Shown here piece after piece: positions 22,301 to 31,302 of a DNA stretch of 64,000 bases. The stretch is from Branchiostoma lanceolatum (Eukaryota; Chordata; Leptocardii; Amphioxiformes; Branchiostomatidae), in the NCBI RefSeq assembly GCF_035083965.1, contig NC_089738.1, forward strand, positions 15,402,734-15,466,733, in the 5' to 3' direction. The notes under the pieces were generated by a model. The model made no database searches, was not told where the DNA came from, and worked only from the letters and a program-made list of their open reading frames with translations. The position numbers were made by a program, and so were the translations under genes. Position 1 is the first letter of the stretch, and every line of letters begins with the position of its first letter.

Positions 22301-25300
22301 ACTTTCTGCTATATGACGATAGAAAAATGTTGGTCGTGACGCAGAGTGTCGTCTGCTAGCGTACTAGTGATGGAAAATTCCGCAGAAGCTTTCCAACCGA
22401 CATGCAGCGGGGGGATGTGTATGCAAGTTCGACAGCAAAAGGTGTTGAACCCGGCGTTATATCCTTTTTATCTACATTTTATGATATTATAAGTACTTTG
22501 ACATATTTGTTTAGGCATACATTCCTATATACCTTGTTCTTACCCTATATCAATAATGATACATTCAACTTACTCCCCCACAATATCAAAATGGACGCGT
22601 CCGCATGCCGCGCGCCTATTAGTATTGAAAGTGACAGAAGTGGCAAATATTGTCAAAAAAGCCCAAAATAAATCGTTTTGAAGATATGTATGCCAAAAAT
22701 GGGAATGTAGTCCTTGAAATATTTGTTCAAGCCACATATACAGAAAATTTCAGGTCATTCGGTTGAAATACCAGGGCGCAGGAGGCCAAGATATGCTAAA
22801 AATAGCCTAAAAACCTCAATAAAATCACTTTCAAGGTCAATATCAAAAAAAGGAAAAGAACGCACATTGGTTTTTGCCTACATTACCCCTGTACCAAATT
22901 TCAGGTCATTTGGTCAAAAAATGACAGAGATGAATCGATTTGAAAATTTGACAGGAGGAGAAGAAGAAGAAGAAGAAGAAGAAGAAGAAGAAACATGAGA
23001 GAAAACAATATATTCCACCATACTAGGTATGGTGAAATATAAATAGATATATACAGGAAGCTATAGACAACAATACACAAGTCAAACATACACATATCAA
23101 ATGAATCTGTCCAGATATGCAGCTTTTGCTGTTTCAGTATGAAGCTAGTGTGTTACGCCATGATTGGCATGAAGTGGTTTAGCGGGTATGCGATGCAAAC
23201 AGACAAAAGCCTTGTACTAAGCTAATTGATATACTCTGTATGCTTACCATTCTAGACGTGAACGAGTGCTCCAGCGGTAACGGAGGATGTGCCCACACGT
23301 GTGTGAACACGCACGGAAGTTATCACTGTACCTGCCGGGCTGGGTATATACTCTACGAGACACACAACTGCTTAGGTAAGGAATGCAAATTGACAGTTAC
23401 AAGGAATTTACAAGGATCTTATCTGTAACATGTAATTTTGTTGTTTTATCTCGCAAATGTCTAAATTATATAAAGTTACAACATTAACAGTTGAAATGTC
23501 CTAGAAGGGATGTATAGCAGAGTTATTTTGAGTTGCCGATGGTGTTGATGATGTGAGACGTCAGCAAAGTAATAGACTCTCAGTACTATTCGTTTGCATG
23601 TACACACGAGTCTACTATCACTGTAGTTTAACTATTCTGTAAGAGTAATGCCATTGGATGAGTTCACTTACAAAGCCATGGATTCATGAATCTGCAGAAA
23701 ATAGTAATTTATTAACTTGCGACGTTACAGATGTGGATGAATGTTCAGTCAACAACGGCGGCTGCCAACAGAACTGCGTGAACACACCGGGAGGATTCAT
23801 CTGTACTTGTCGACCCGGATATAGCCTGTCTGGACCCACCAACTGTGTAGGTAAGAAAGTCTGAGGTCGATCTGGGTCCACCATTCACTAATCCATTGAG
23901 CCAATCATTTATTCTTATAGATAAAATAACAAGGTACAAAGTATGGCATCTATAACTACAGAAGTTCTAGAAGGCTAATCTACCTGATACAAGAGTGTGT
24001 AGTATAGGATCATGAGCTTTTACAATCATTGGAAGAATTTCTAACGTCTATGTATAGCAGCAATTGTCATTTTCAACTTTCACTGCAGGAAGGATACTAT
24101 GGTACTATTAGCGACAGTGCAGCAAAATTGCAATAGATGATTCTCTGTTAGCCTCTCTTTACTATAAACTTTCAAGTTTCCGAAAATGAAGAACAGATTT
24201 CCAGACTTATCTTGAGTATTACAATCTGCAGATATCGACGAATGTTCCACGAACAACGGAAGATGTCAGCATACTTGTGACAACACTATCGGCAGTTTCC
24301 AGTGCTCCTGTCGATCCGGGTACCAGCTGGCAGGAACCACGGACTGTGTTGGTAAGATCGCTTGCTTTTGTGGGTAGTTAGCGTCGACACCATACATGTA
24401 CAGGTATGCTGTTCAACGACCGTAAGACATTCAAGCAAAATCATCTATAAATTTGTAAAGGAAAAGACACTGTGCTTTAATTTGATGATCAATTGGAAAA
24501 TAAAGGCAACATGTACTATTAATGATTCTCTTCAAGTCTGAAACAATAATGGTCTGGACATACTTCTAAAACGTGTTCAAGGTATATTTATGATATGCTA
24601 TTCAACGTATGGTATCATATGCAGATTTGCTTCTGCCCTTGTACAAAGATATTCAATAGCTATGATAAAAATAGCCAGATTGTACATATGTGCACACGAA
24701 ATGTTTGATTTGATATCTCATTTGATGTAGACATTGACGAATGTTCTACCAACAATGGCGGCTGTGACCACGACTGCACCAACACGGACGGCAGTTACTA
24801 CTGCAGCTGTAGGACAGGGTACCACCTAGATGGGTCTCACACCTGCCGTGGTACGTAATCTACCTATTTGGACAACGCATTAAAGTATCTATGATAGAAA
24901 GGACTCAAGAGAAAGCCATAGGCCAAACATCTCCCCATATCAGTGTGAATAAACCAATTGTTGGTTGGCTTTGTAAAATCATAGTGTATATTTATCTGGT
25001 GTGAATCTGTGTTGATTGTACAAGAGCAAAACATATCACAGTTTGATTAAAGAATATATACACAACAGTGGTGCTCGATCTCAATCTACCCTTAACTCTC
25101 CCGTTGTTTAGATACAGACGAATGCGCAAGTGACAATGGCGGTTGCCAGCACACTTGTACGAACACTGATGGAGGATTCGAATGCTCCTGTAACTCCGGA
25201 TATCAGCTGACGGAATTTAAGTACTGCACAGGTAACAGATTATAAAGATATGTCATAAGTCAAAATTGAATTGTCAACTAATAGATCTATGATCATACTT

Positions 25301-28300
25301 ATGAATTGTTATCAGTTGCCACCATTTTGAAAATGTTCTCAGGTTTGTATGAAAACGAGGCTTCATTGTGAGTTTGAATGCAAGGACTTATGTCGTAGAC
25401 ACATTTCGTAAATTTCCTTTTTGCTGTGTGTTTCTCCAATGAAGACACCACAGTTACAGGAACATTCGTTCTTACACTCTTTGTCTATAAATATGTAATA
25501 GGTTGAGTATTTTTGAATTTCAGACGTTAACGAGTGTTCCGACAACAATGGCGGCTGTGACCAAAACTGTGTGAATACCGTGGGGAGTTATCACTGTGCC
25601 TGTCGGCCGGCCTATCAGCTCTCAGGCTTCGGAGAGATGACCTGCGTAGGTGAGTTGACAAGTTTCATATGCTGATCGTTTCTTTTTTATTAATAGACTG
25701 TCTGTGATTTTAGAAAGAGGGGTAATCGTGATATGTACTAGATTCTGATTATAGGAATCAACGAATAAGAGGAAAATGACGTATAGACGAGAGCTCTAAT
25801 GATTTCTCTAATGTCAAAAATTTCTAATGAACAACACTAGTACTGGTTCTGTAAAGGAACCCACCGCTTCGATGACATATTCGTTCTTATGCAGATAGAA
25901 CACATGAGCTGAGCAGTGGATCAAAGGTTGCTGAATGCTTATCCCCCCCCCCCCCTTATCTCGAAGAAAGTTTATGCCTAACATATATCTCTGTGTTGAT
26001 ATGTTAATAATGGCTGGTGGTGGAAAATTACATATTTTGATTTTGCATTTATTTTGCAGAAAGAGAAAACAGTGGGTGTGTGAATGGTACATGGACCTCA
26101 CAAACCACCTGTACCTGCGACCCTGGTTATACTGGATCCAGCTGCGATACGGGTATGTGCATGTACTGATGAGAGCGTATGGCAGTGATTCATCTTATGT
26201 AGAACTATCAATGTCTTAAAATAGCGGGTACTTGTAATCCTAAGACATCCATGCAATGGTCAAGAAAGGAAGTGACATGAAAATTATCACATTCTTGAAT
26301 GAGGTTATATGTTTCATGATGATGGTATGAATGGAAATGATAACTTTCTACAACTAACAAAGGAATCCTGGATAATGACAGGAATTTGCTTTAAAAGTCG
26401 GTTTTTCATTACGCAGAGATGAGGCCTTGGAGTTTTGCACGTTGCCCAAGTCCACGCTTCGAGATAACGTTACCAGAGGACCGGAGCTATGTCGAAGTTG
26501 ACTTCAGGGACATCTTGGCCGTTGATGCTGAATTGAACGAGACGAAGCCGATGGTGGATGCAGCATCTAATATCACATACCCAATTACAAAGTACAAAGT
26601 CACTTCCAACAAAACGCCATCGACAGAGGGATATTACCTTTTTGCCCCAGTGACGTTTGTGGCATGGAAAGACACGTGCGCATTTAGTGTGATTGTCAAA
26701 GGTACGGTCATCATGATAGTATTGATCATCTTTATCGGATTGAATTTCATTAATATTGCATCTGTTTGTCACACCATGTGCTGTTCACAAAACTGAGTTA
26801 TGTACGTTGTTACAACATTAATTGATATGGAGATTATAATTTCTTAACTAAAGATTGAATACTATAAGTATCTATCTATTCTCTTTTGGGTTTTATTTTG
26901 CAATGTAGCAAACCTTGTGGTAAAATGTACATATATACTACATTTGACACAGGAAACATCTTTACTTACTTGGACATAATCCTATTCATTTTTTCCAATG
27001 CTTCATCTCCAGACATTACAGCACCACAGCTATTGAGCTGTCCATCCTCTTACCATCATCTCATAGGAGAGAATTGTCGCAATGTGAACGTCTATCACTA
27101 CTACAACAGAGGTACAATGAAATCGTGGTTTCGGGACAACATTGGGATCAGAACTGTCCATTGTGCGCAACCTACAATCAACATTATTGCGCCTGGCGAA
27201 ACAGCGTCTGTCACTTGCCAAGCAAAGGACATGGTTGGCAACCCTTCAGCACACTGTGACATCACATTCTACTGCCAGAAGCAAGGTAATAGCACATTTT
27301 CAAAAACTTTTTACTATCATATGTTCGACATTCACTTTCCAGAATCGAAGTTACAGTCCCTTTAAGGTTTTGTATGAATCGAGCAATGTCTGAGCCGTTT
27401 AAGGGAACTCTGTTCTAACCTTTGCTATATTTGTTCGAGGCAACTTCTATAGCTTATCTGTCTAATTCTACATGTCTCTAGAACTATAGCTATGCACGAG
27501 AAACGTAGCAGTTTTTAAACGTAACATCAATTGAACCATTTTATCTTATTTTCTACGTCATCATGCAGTTTGTCCTCCGCTGAGGCCACCGGAGTTTGGA
27601 GCATTCGTCTGTCACGAAGATCAGCAGGAGCGAAGATGTGCTCTTTTTTGTACGGAAGGGAAATTTCGTACAAAGCGCCTTCAAGACATCTTCAAATGTG
27701 ACCTGAACAGCCCTTCCCCTATGTGGACTGGTGCAGATGTGGATCGTGTCAGCTGTAGTGGTAAGTTATGAATGATTGACATAGTTAACGTATTTCACAT
27801 GTGCAAACAGTATTACATACTTTCTAGAAATCTTCCTTTATATTGCGAAGAAGGACATTTCATGAACGCATTTTGATATAATTCGATTTTGATATATATA
27901 ATTTGCAGGAAAGGGAAGATATAAGCACGACTTGACTGTCAACATGCCCTGTGCTCCCGACGACGAGGCGTTCTACAGGGATGTGCAGCAAAAGTTATCG
28001 GACACAAAGAGCTGGCATATTTTATGTTACAACATGTCTGACGTCGACTGTGACATTACAGTGTCCTGTGCAAATGGCTACGGGCAAGGTAAAATAAACC
28101 TTAATATTTTGACATCTCAGGCCTTCAAGACTTATAATAAACATTATAATAGATGTGCAGATCATAATTATAAATATGTAAAACAAAGCAATTAAAGTAG
28201 AGTTCTTGGAGACATTTTAATTCAGTCGTAACAAAACTTGATCACCATCTATTTGTCAAGTGCAGACAATGTATGGTTGTCTTGTTTGTTCCCTTTTTGT

Positions 28301-30557
28301 AATGACACACATAACGTTCTTGCTTTCATTGAAAACATAAACATAAAAATTGGTGCCAATCATTTATTTACGTAACATAATTCAAAGGAAAGTAACTTTT
28401 ATTTGTTTGAATTTTTCGCAATTTCAGTGGCTACTACAACTCCAGCGATGACAACAGAGACGACTACATACTCCACAGCCGATCATACCACCAGTTCCAG
28501 TACAACTCAGGAGCCGGCCAGCACCACTAACCCACTAACACCATTAACCTACACCAATGTTACTTTAGCTTCAGCTACATCTTCAAATACTATCAATATT
28601 TTGTCCCCCAAAACAGACCCAAGCTCACCAAAAGCCCCAATAACCCAATCAGTTTCCAAATCTCCTAACATCTCAGCTTCTGTAGCTTCAACCAAACCTT
28701 CAAATGCTGTCAATTCTTCATCCTCCCAAACAGTCTCGTGCTCAACAAAAGCTCCAGTAACCCAATCAGCTTCCAAACATCCCACCATCTCAGACAATTT
28801 TTCCGATATATCAGCCAACACATCTCCAACGATCGCTCTGGCAGCTGTTTCAATTGCTCCCCATCAAAACGCCAAACCCACCGGTACACCGGCGTTACGT
28901 TATGGTGCCACTTCATCTTCTCCAAACACAAGCCGGAGGACTAGAACTTGGCCACCTTCTTTGTCAGCTACAGCCAAAGCTTCAAATACTATCACTTCTT
29001 CCTCCTCCCAAATAATCTCTATCTCATCCAATGTTCCAGTAATCCAATCATCTCTCACCATCACAGCTACTGAAGATCCATTTAAATCTTCAAATACTAT
29101 CACTTCTTCCACCGTCTCAAAAAGTTCCTCCAGTACTACAGCCAACACAGCATCTCCAACGATCACTCTAACTACTTTTGCTTCCGTTGCTCCCCATCAA
29201 AACGCCAAACCCACCGGTACACCGGCATTACGTTATGATGCCACTTCATCCTCTCCAAACACAAGCCGGAGGACTAGAGCGTGGCCACCTTCTTTTTTAT
29301 CAGCTTCAAATACTATCCCTACTACCTTCTCCCAAACAATCTCAATCTCACCCAAAATTCAAGTAACCCAATCACCTCTCACTATTGCAGCTCCTGAAGC
29401 TTCTGATAATGTCACTTCTTCCTCTCTCCAAACAATCTCCAGCTTAACAAAAGCTCCAACAGCCCAATCAGCTCCCAAATCTCCCACCATCTCCGGTACT
29501 ACAGCCAACACAGCATCTCCAACGAGCACTCTGACTAAGGCTTCTGCTTCCGTTGCTCCCCATCAAAACGCCAAACCCACCGGTACACCGGCGTTACGTT
29601 ATGGTGCCACTTCATCTTCTCCAAACACAAGCCGGAGGACTAGAACTTGGCCACCTTCTTTGTCAGCTACAGCCAAAGCTTCAAATACTATCACTTCTTC
29701 CTCCTCCCAAATAATCTCTATCTCATCCAATGTTCCAGTAACCCAATCATCTCTCACCATCACAGCTACTGAAGATCCATTTAAATCTTCAAATACTATC
29801 ACTTCTTCCACCGTCTCAGACAGTTCCTCCAGTACTACAGCCAACACAGCATCTCCAACGAACACCCTGACTACTTCTGCTTCAATTGCTCCCCACCAAA
29901 ACGCCAAACCCACCGGTGCACCGGCGTTTCGTTATCATACCACTTCATCCTCCCTAAATACCAGATGGAGGCCTGGAGGAAAGGGCCATCACGAGTTTCA
30001 GTTTCCCCCGGTCCCTGTTGATGCTATTGCACCTACAGTTGTGTTGGCTGTGACTGCTCTGGCAGTTATTGTCATCATCTGGTAAGTCTGGATTTGACAT
30101 GCGGATGACTTTTTAGACTTACTTTAACTCCATCCGTGAAGTTTTTTTTTGTGTGGGTCTGTCTGAGTTTATGTTTGTATGTGTTTCCGAACTATGGCTA
30201 GCATACTGGTAGCGTAATAGTTGGTATTTTGTGAAGATCGTGATCAGATCTCGACATGATGATTAAAGTCCATTTTAGGTCTCTTACTTAGAGCAGAACT
30301 TCTGTTCTTTTTTTATTTTTAGATCTGGACAAACCATGGTCTTGATATGGTCTATGAAATAGCTTTTTGAAAACTTGGGGCCTATTTTTACTTTATCTCT
30401 TTCTTTAAGAGTATGAATGATTGAAAGTGCCATTCTAGCATATCATATTTGGTCGGACGTTGAACTGATCAGACATGTTTGACCTTTTCCATGCAGCAGA
30501 AAAAAGTCAAAGAAGATTGAATCGGGAGACTGGGAATCTGGAGGAGCGCAGAGGTAA
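10110..30557 (+). CDS. Gene A: TSP1-EGF-HYR-sushi-mucin type I membrane protein, 15 exons
   Basis: Exons: 10110-10300, 10923-11077, 23256-23375, 23731-23850, 24232-24351, 24731-24850, 25112-25231, 25524-25649, 26060-26152, 26417-26701, 27013-27285, 27569-27760, 27909-28088, 28428-30081, 30497-30557. All boundaries are AG/GT and the phases chain without a break (2, then 1 throughout, then 2), giving 1269 aa. Order of domains: signal peptide ending SQA; TSP1 split over exons 1-2 (WSSWSSC, CNRYC); a short EGF; six calcium-binding EGFs (D-x-D/N-E-C start); a short EGF ([10 protein letters not shown]); two HYR-like domains; a sushi-like Cys module and a further Cys module; a 550-residue Ser/Thr stalk; a TM helix ([15 protein letters not shown]) and a basic 20-residue tail. 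The start was chosen as the first ATG of the ATGATG pair before the signal peptide. Likely an extracellular adhesion or barrier receptor. The terminal TAA could instead be read through if the 'GAGgtaaat' at 30553 is used as a donor. Confidence 0.78.
10923..11077 (+). CDS. Gene A exon 2: second half of TSP1 plus a compact EGF
   Basis: Enters in phase 2 and leaves in phase 1. It encodes [18 protein letters not shown] (the end of a TSP1 repeat) and then an EGF-like unit [21 protein letters not shown]. It is the direct counterpart of 42197-42351 in gene B (same length, 155 nt, same phases). Confidence 0.75.
12325..12381 (+). repeat. Truncated non-LTR retrotransposon 3' tail (family T1)
   Basis: 'tgccttacattgtacctgttacaattgttgtgcaataaa' followed by an 'acttgactt' run. 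Related tails occur at 42430-42490, 53245-53310 and reversed at 9315-9380, each ending in a different short tandem repeat, as expected for 5'-truncated CR1/L2-type insertions. Confidence 0.6.
12827..12852. repeat. 26-bp perfect palindrome, possible Helentron terminus
   Basis: caaggaggttttat followed directly by its exact reverse complement. It lies about 1.2 kb beyond the endonuclease end of the minus-strand Helentron, on the side where that element's 3' end is expected. Rolling-circle elements carry a terminal hairpin, so it may mark the boundary; this is inference. Confidence 0.4.
13235..14000. repeat. Minisatellite with about 155-bp unit, about 4.5 copies
   Basis: The unit contains 'aggctcccccttgccagg', 'ttttggcaagagccagagcgggaccc', 'ttgccaccac.aaatgtg' and 'ctggcacaaatat.tcattcacaggct'. 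Units begin near 13235 (diverged), 13344, 13500, 13650 and 13830; the 'gggacccttagtcg' marker recurs at 13406 and 13561. The open frames through it are a by-product of the repeat and not genes. Confidence 0.75.
13676..13815. mobile_element. Foldback (MITE-like) element inserted in the minisatellite
   Basis: 57-bp arms 13676-13732 and 13759-13815 are near-perfect inverted repeats around a 26-bp loop. The flanks catccatc (13668-13675) and catccacc (13816-13823) match at 7 of 8 bases and could be an 8-bp target duplication. The element interrupts one unit of the 155-bp minisatellite. It has no coding capacity. Confidence 0.65.
14058..14755 (-). pseudogene. Helentron C-terminal endonuclease, frameshifted
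   Basis: The first part (14755-14312) carries [25 protein letters not shown] and VYRPP; the second (14333-14058) carries VGDFNEN, DHVYISP and YSYHDAVY. These are the ordered motifs of the endonuclease of non-LTR elements, with the catalytic E, D-x-N and final S/Y-x-H-D region present. The two parts are in different frames, so at least one indel lies near 14330. The first part is in frame with the helicase end, separated from it by a single TAA at 14804-14806, so the domain was once the C terminus of the Rep/helicase polyprotein. RT motifs are absent, which argues against a stand-alone LINE. Confidence 0.7.
14804..15484 (-). pseudogene. Helentron helicase C-terminal part (frameshifted from main ORF)
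   Basis: Contains [34 protein letters not shown] and [16 protein letters not shown], the last motifs of a superfamily 1B PIF1-type helicase. The main ORF runs into a stop at 15456, while this frame continues the expected [13 protein letters not shown] sequence; the pair imply a single-base indel at about 15465-15475. Confidence 0.75.
15456..20327 (-). CDS. Helentron Rep/helicase, main ORF (transposon protein, 3' frameshift)
   Basis: 1623 codons. The N-terminal ~280 residues are basic and hold a run of about ten 18-residue repeats ([18 protein letters not shown] type). A Cys-rich zinc-binding-like segment follows ([10 protein letters not shown] ... CHCCDQH). The Helitron Rep region has the HUH motif [14 protein letters not shown] near residue 846 and the tyrosine motif [14 protein letters not shown] near residue 1042, so both tyrosines of a Y2 relaxase are visible. 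The helicase starts with Walker [13 protein letters not shown] near residue 1412 and DEVSMVDKK near 1492. Rolling-circle transposition is the known role of such proteins. The nominal start is a GTG overlapping the upstream OTU frame; the first in-frame ATG is 14 codons in. The C terminus is lost to a frameshift at about 15470. Confidence 0.85.
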   Translation of the reverse strand: MAQKSFSRRQTRSMSRRHREEAAAASQVASSKRKSTLNNNADEDQKKARRDRERKRYQQDEKYAQAQRDRKKTRYSTDEQHAQVQRDRKKGRYHTDEDHAQHKRDYETNRYHTDQDHAQDKRDYEMNRYHTDEDHAQDKRGYEMNRYHTDEDHAQDKRDYETNRYHTDEDHAQDKRDYETNRYHTDQDHAQDKRDYEMNRYHTDEDHAQDKRDYEMNRYHTDEDHAQDKRDYETNRYHTDEDHAQDKRDYETNRYQTDQNHRDLKKTNVQINRNRNENLPDVEKAIEKFRVECKKGPEFVCTVCHRLLFHEQVVICNKSKYVQAVHHCLTGTYVHQCNVDCSPHVCHTANSSRGKEWICHCCDQHLKTKKAVPYQAQSNKMKLPEIPAELKSLNILESQLVAKRIPFMKIAALPKGGQKGVVGNVVCVPADVSQTHAILPRMPTEALLIKVKLKKKLQYSGHHMYRQISPKRVDVALRYLVENHEHYTGTSIDADWALSWNEEQGLLEPSDAEHGEEDDSEVCITPDHLASVSVEGDGMEGPPGDAMEDDEMDNILQQVNVDEAMEEAGLNEEEELDSRLRGLPHDTCLQPVDIGQEFLDHYDECVLSVAPGEGNKPIFVFQEVGGEAMSFPVQFPTGKFSFNDNRDVRITPSKYFKARLMGADTRFARDASYIFYAQFVTELHFIQSNISISMRKGSSTTSDGRRISSSMLSNKEDLRDILKSDQGYRFLQPVRGTPQFWDRALNELFAMIRQLGIPTWFATFSAADLRWPEVLEAIRQDHGTVPVSELSWEERCNILRSNPVTAARMFDCRVKLLFKHLIESPSQPIGEVVDTFTRTEFQQRGSPHIHCLFWVKDAPKFNVNSDEEVCSFVDRYVCSQLPDSETDKELFDIVSQVQMHRKGHTSSCKKGGKVCRFAFPKPPVKQTFMCDPVKLQDLTDQEMAAFKGRKKEAEVVLKKFWDVLDKTTEPEKCSTDDILKEANLTTAQLCDAFNLMATRKQVVLRREPKDIWVNNYNPHLLRAWNGNMDIQFVLDAYSCVRYIVSYISKAEREMGKLLKQAQKEAREGNEDVLREMRKVGSAYLHHREVSAQEAVYRVCSLKLKDCSRAVTFIPTDEQATRLSKPLAEIQKLQNEGNCDEASIWMPSIMDRYKARPPEEPFRSMCAAEFVSEYRVVSRSGKQSNVEQSSRGVAKHVLRDNLGVVQKRTRSKPAIIRYAKFSRMKEPERFYLTLLKLYLPHYIDTQLKPPPFAKYEEFYSDGFAPLSVSEDRVNVIVNGNRRKFEQNVEEIEQARKDVENGTYVEDVWAQIFPELEQERLECQNMREENEANEGNEGTEDDIPDLATTDKSKERSFTLEGCQAKVSSKDAIPMMQSLNPIQQKVFYFVRKWCMDIAQGKRPDPFHIFVTGGAGTGKSHLIKCIYYEATRLLQQTQENPDNVSVLLTAPTGTAAFNIGGSTVHHAFHLNVMTSKYQPLAESTLNTLRAQFESLKIVIVDEVSMVDKKLLSFIHGRLRQLTQGRPNADFGNVSILAVGDMYQIPPVSGGSLYKEKEIGDLWSRIFEVIELEEIMRQKDDASFAKLLNRMRVKRKEDKLSDEDDKLLASRVLAVDFASDDTSHLFQK
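19556..20045 (-). repeat. 54-bp in-frame tandem repeats in the Helentron Rep gene
   Basis: About nine nearly identical 54-bp units, each encoding 18 residues of the type [18 protein letters not shown]. Units differ by single substitutions (E/Q, T/M, R/G). Diverged units continue towards 20160 ([17 protein letters not shown]). Because the unit length is a multiple of three, long open frames also appear on the plus strand; these are artefacts. Confidence 0.9.
20212..20865 (-). pseudogene. Truncated OTU cysteine protease fragment of the Helentron
   Basis: From the ATG at 20865 the frame encodes a basic start ([16 protein letters not shown]), then five or six repeats around LEVRGED.A.EQ, then [21 protein letters not shown]. 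The last segment carries the OTU catalytic signature DGNC-(F/L)-x-R-A-(I/L)-S with Asp and Cys in place. The domain then ends in frame after about 30 more residues with no His-containing second half, and the Rep frame takes over. OTU domains are a known accessory of Helentrons. Only the N-terminal catalytic part is left, so a working protease is not expected from this copy. Confidence 0.65.
21254..21360 (-). repeat. Truncated LINE 3' tail (family T2), reversed
   Basis: Reading on the minus strand: 'gaccttgtcgaaaagcggccatattatggccg ... aataaaggc' followed by a (ttgac)n run. A 3' UTR-like end with AATAAA and a terminal simple repeat is typical of CR1/L2-type insertions. Confidence 0.5.
21640..22215. 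repeat. Imperfect tandem duplication, period about 260 bp
   Basis: 21770-21900 ('ctaaaaatgtatt ... ttattccaaaaacgatgg ... gcacttgcctgcggtc') is repeated at 22034-22150 ('ctagaaatgtaaat ... ttattccgaaaacactacg ... gcacttgcctgcggtc'). A third, weaker piece appears near 22370 ('gatggaaaattccgcag'). Confidence 0.55.
22700..22996 (+). repeat. Dispersed repeat with (GAA)n 3' end
   Basis: Two related motifs 'aatttcaggtcattcggttgaaat' and 'aatttcaggtcatttggtcaaaaaatgacagagatgaatcg' precede a 3' (gaa)n run at 22958-22996. The layout, a body followed by a simple-repeat tail, suggests the 3' end of a non-LTR element. Confidence 0.5.
23256..26152 (+). CDS. Gene A EGF block: six cbEGF exons and one short EGF
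   Basis: Seven phase 1-1 exons. Five of 120 nt and one of 126 nt each encode one complete calcium-binding EGF, starting D-(V/I/T)-(N/D)-E-C and ending with the sixth Cys, and carrying the Asn-hydroxylation pattern CxNTxGSYxCxC. The seventh (93 nt) encodes a short EGF with [10 protein letters not shown]. Each exon has a close counterpart in gene B in the same order (42894-45823), e.g. [20 protein letters not shown] in exon 6 of both. Symmetrical phase lets units be added or lost without frameshift. Confidence 0.8.
26417..28088 (+). CDS. Gene A HYR-like and sushi-like exons
   Basis: Exon 26417-26701 ([13 protein letters not shown] ... ACT-type end [10 protein letters not shown]) and exon 27013-27285 (start [11 protein letters not shown], end [13 protein letters not shown]) fit the HYR fold: CP start, D-x-x-GN and C-x-(F/I)-x-V strands. 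Exon 27569-27760 ([14 protein letters not shown] ... CTEGKF) resembles a sushi/CCP module in Cys spacing. Exon 27909-28088 adds another four-Cys segment ([18 protein letters not shown]). HYR-sushi combinations are common in extracellular adhesion proteins. All exons keep phase 1. Several N-x-T/S sequons are present. Confidence 0.65.
28428..30081 (+). CDS. Gene A mucin stalk and transmembrane exon
   Basis: A single 1654-nt exon. About 515 residues are dominated by Ser, Thr, Pro and Ala with almost no Cys, as in O-glycosylated mucin stalks. Four copies of a unit start at about 28858, 29190, 29556 and 29887 ([16 protein letters not shown]), each followed by [11 protein letters not shown](T/A)WPPS except the last. 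Copies 1 and 3 and their downstream flanks (to about 29150 and 29850) are nearly identical at the DNA level. The exon ends with a helix of about 20 hydrophobic residues ([18 protein letters not shown]). A tail RKKSKK then comes from the last exon, a stop-transfer signal. Confidence 0.8.
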
Positions 30558-31088
30558 ATGGCTCACACCATGTAGATTTATATCTTGGGTTATCAAACCG
30601 TGCCCAATATGTGCTTCTGCTTCCTACATGTAAAATCCTGGTCCGGGGTTTCAAGCAAACAAGTGGCATGGGAACAACGTCGTCACAAGCATGGTCAATG
30701 CAAGCGAGTGTTGGAGATGGGATGATATCGATGAATCGAATTTAATGTGTATGTCAACTAGTCTCCGAATTCCTGTTTTTGAAATAGATGCATTTATCAT
30801 TGAATTTGTGTTCATGCAAATATCAACAACGTCGTATCTAATGGAATTATTTAAAGAAGTTTAAGTCCTTCCCAAACTACACGATGGCTGCGGCGGCGCC
30901 CGTTTCTGTGTCAATAGCTCTTGGGCCAAACAGCTTTGCAAGGAGAGATGATACTTCAGCGAGTGGCTAGTTTACTGATAGCACTGTGTGTTCAACCTCC
31001 ATGGAACACGGGCTACAGACTGTACTATTATATGCTTTGCATTCGATGTGATGATCTATGAGATAATATTTTCAATTCCCCCCCTCAG
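30558..31088. other. Region after gene A, with dispersed repeat R2 (copy 1)
   Basis: No exon seen. 30883-31030 ('ggcggcgcccgtttctgtgtcaatagctcttgggccaaaca') matches 44725-44830 and 61655-61760. The flanks also resemble the intron before gene B exon 44935 ('caacaacgt ... aagtttaag'), so this is part of a duplicated gene segment. Confidence 0.5.
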
Positions 31089-31300
31089 ACACAGAGGAAT
31101 GCTCCAATGGTAATGGTGGCTGCCAACACAAGTGTACAAACACAGACGGTGGGTTCGAATGTTCCTGCAACACCGGGTATCAGCTCTCGGGATCACGGAA
31201 CTGTTTACCTGTATTTGTAGTTACAACTAAGAATGTGAACCTGTGCTTCTCGCATGCTTTCCATGCCAACTTGGACATGGACCCAACATTTCGTTGGAGT
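31089..31300 (+). pseudogene. Orphan calcium-binding EGF exon without splice donor
   Basis: After an AG acceptor at 31087-31088 the frame gives D-T-E-E-C, then [21 protein letters not shown]. It is nearly the same as gene B exon 44935-45054. The end differs: where gene B has 'aactgcataggtaag', this copy reads 'aactgtttacctgta' with no consensus donor, and the frame runs to a TAA at about 31302. Its upstream repeat context also matches the intron before gene B exon 44935. It is probably a remnant of a further partial gene copy. Confidence 0.65.
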
Positions 31301-31302
31301 TA

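Larger units (their letters stand above)
20962..23255. other. Rest of gene A intron 2: LINE tail, tandem duplication, GAA repeat
   Basis: No exon seen. 21254-21360 is a reversed LINE tail; 21640-22215 is an imperfect tandem duplication with a period of about 255-265 bp (shared 'agcacttgcctgcggtc' and 'gaatggaaaatt'); 22700-22996 is a dispersed repeat ending in (gaa)n. Confidence 0.5.

Noticed and set aside
22714..22998. ORF ending in a run of Glu
   Set aside because: Created by the (gaa)n tail of a dispersed repeat.
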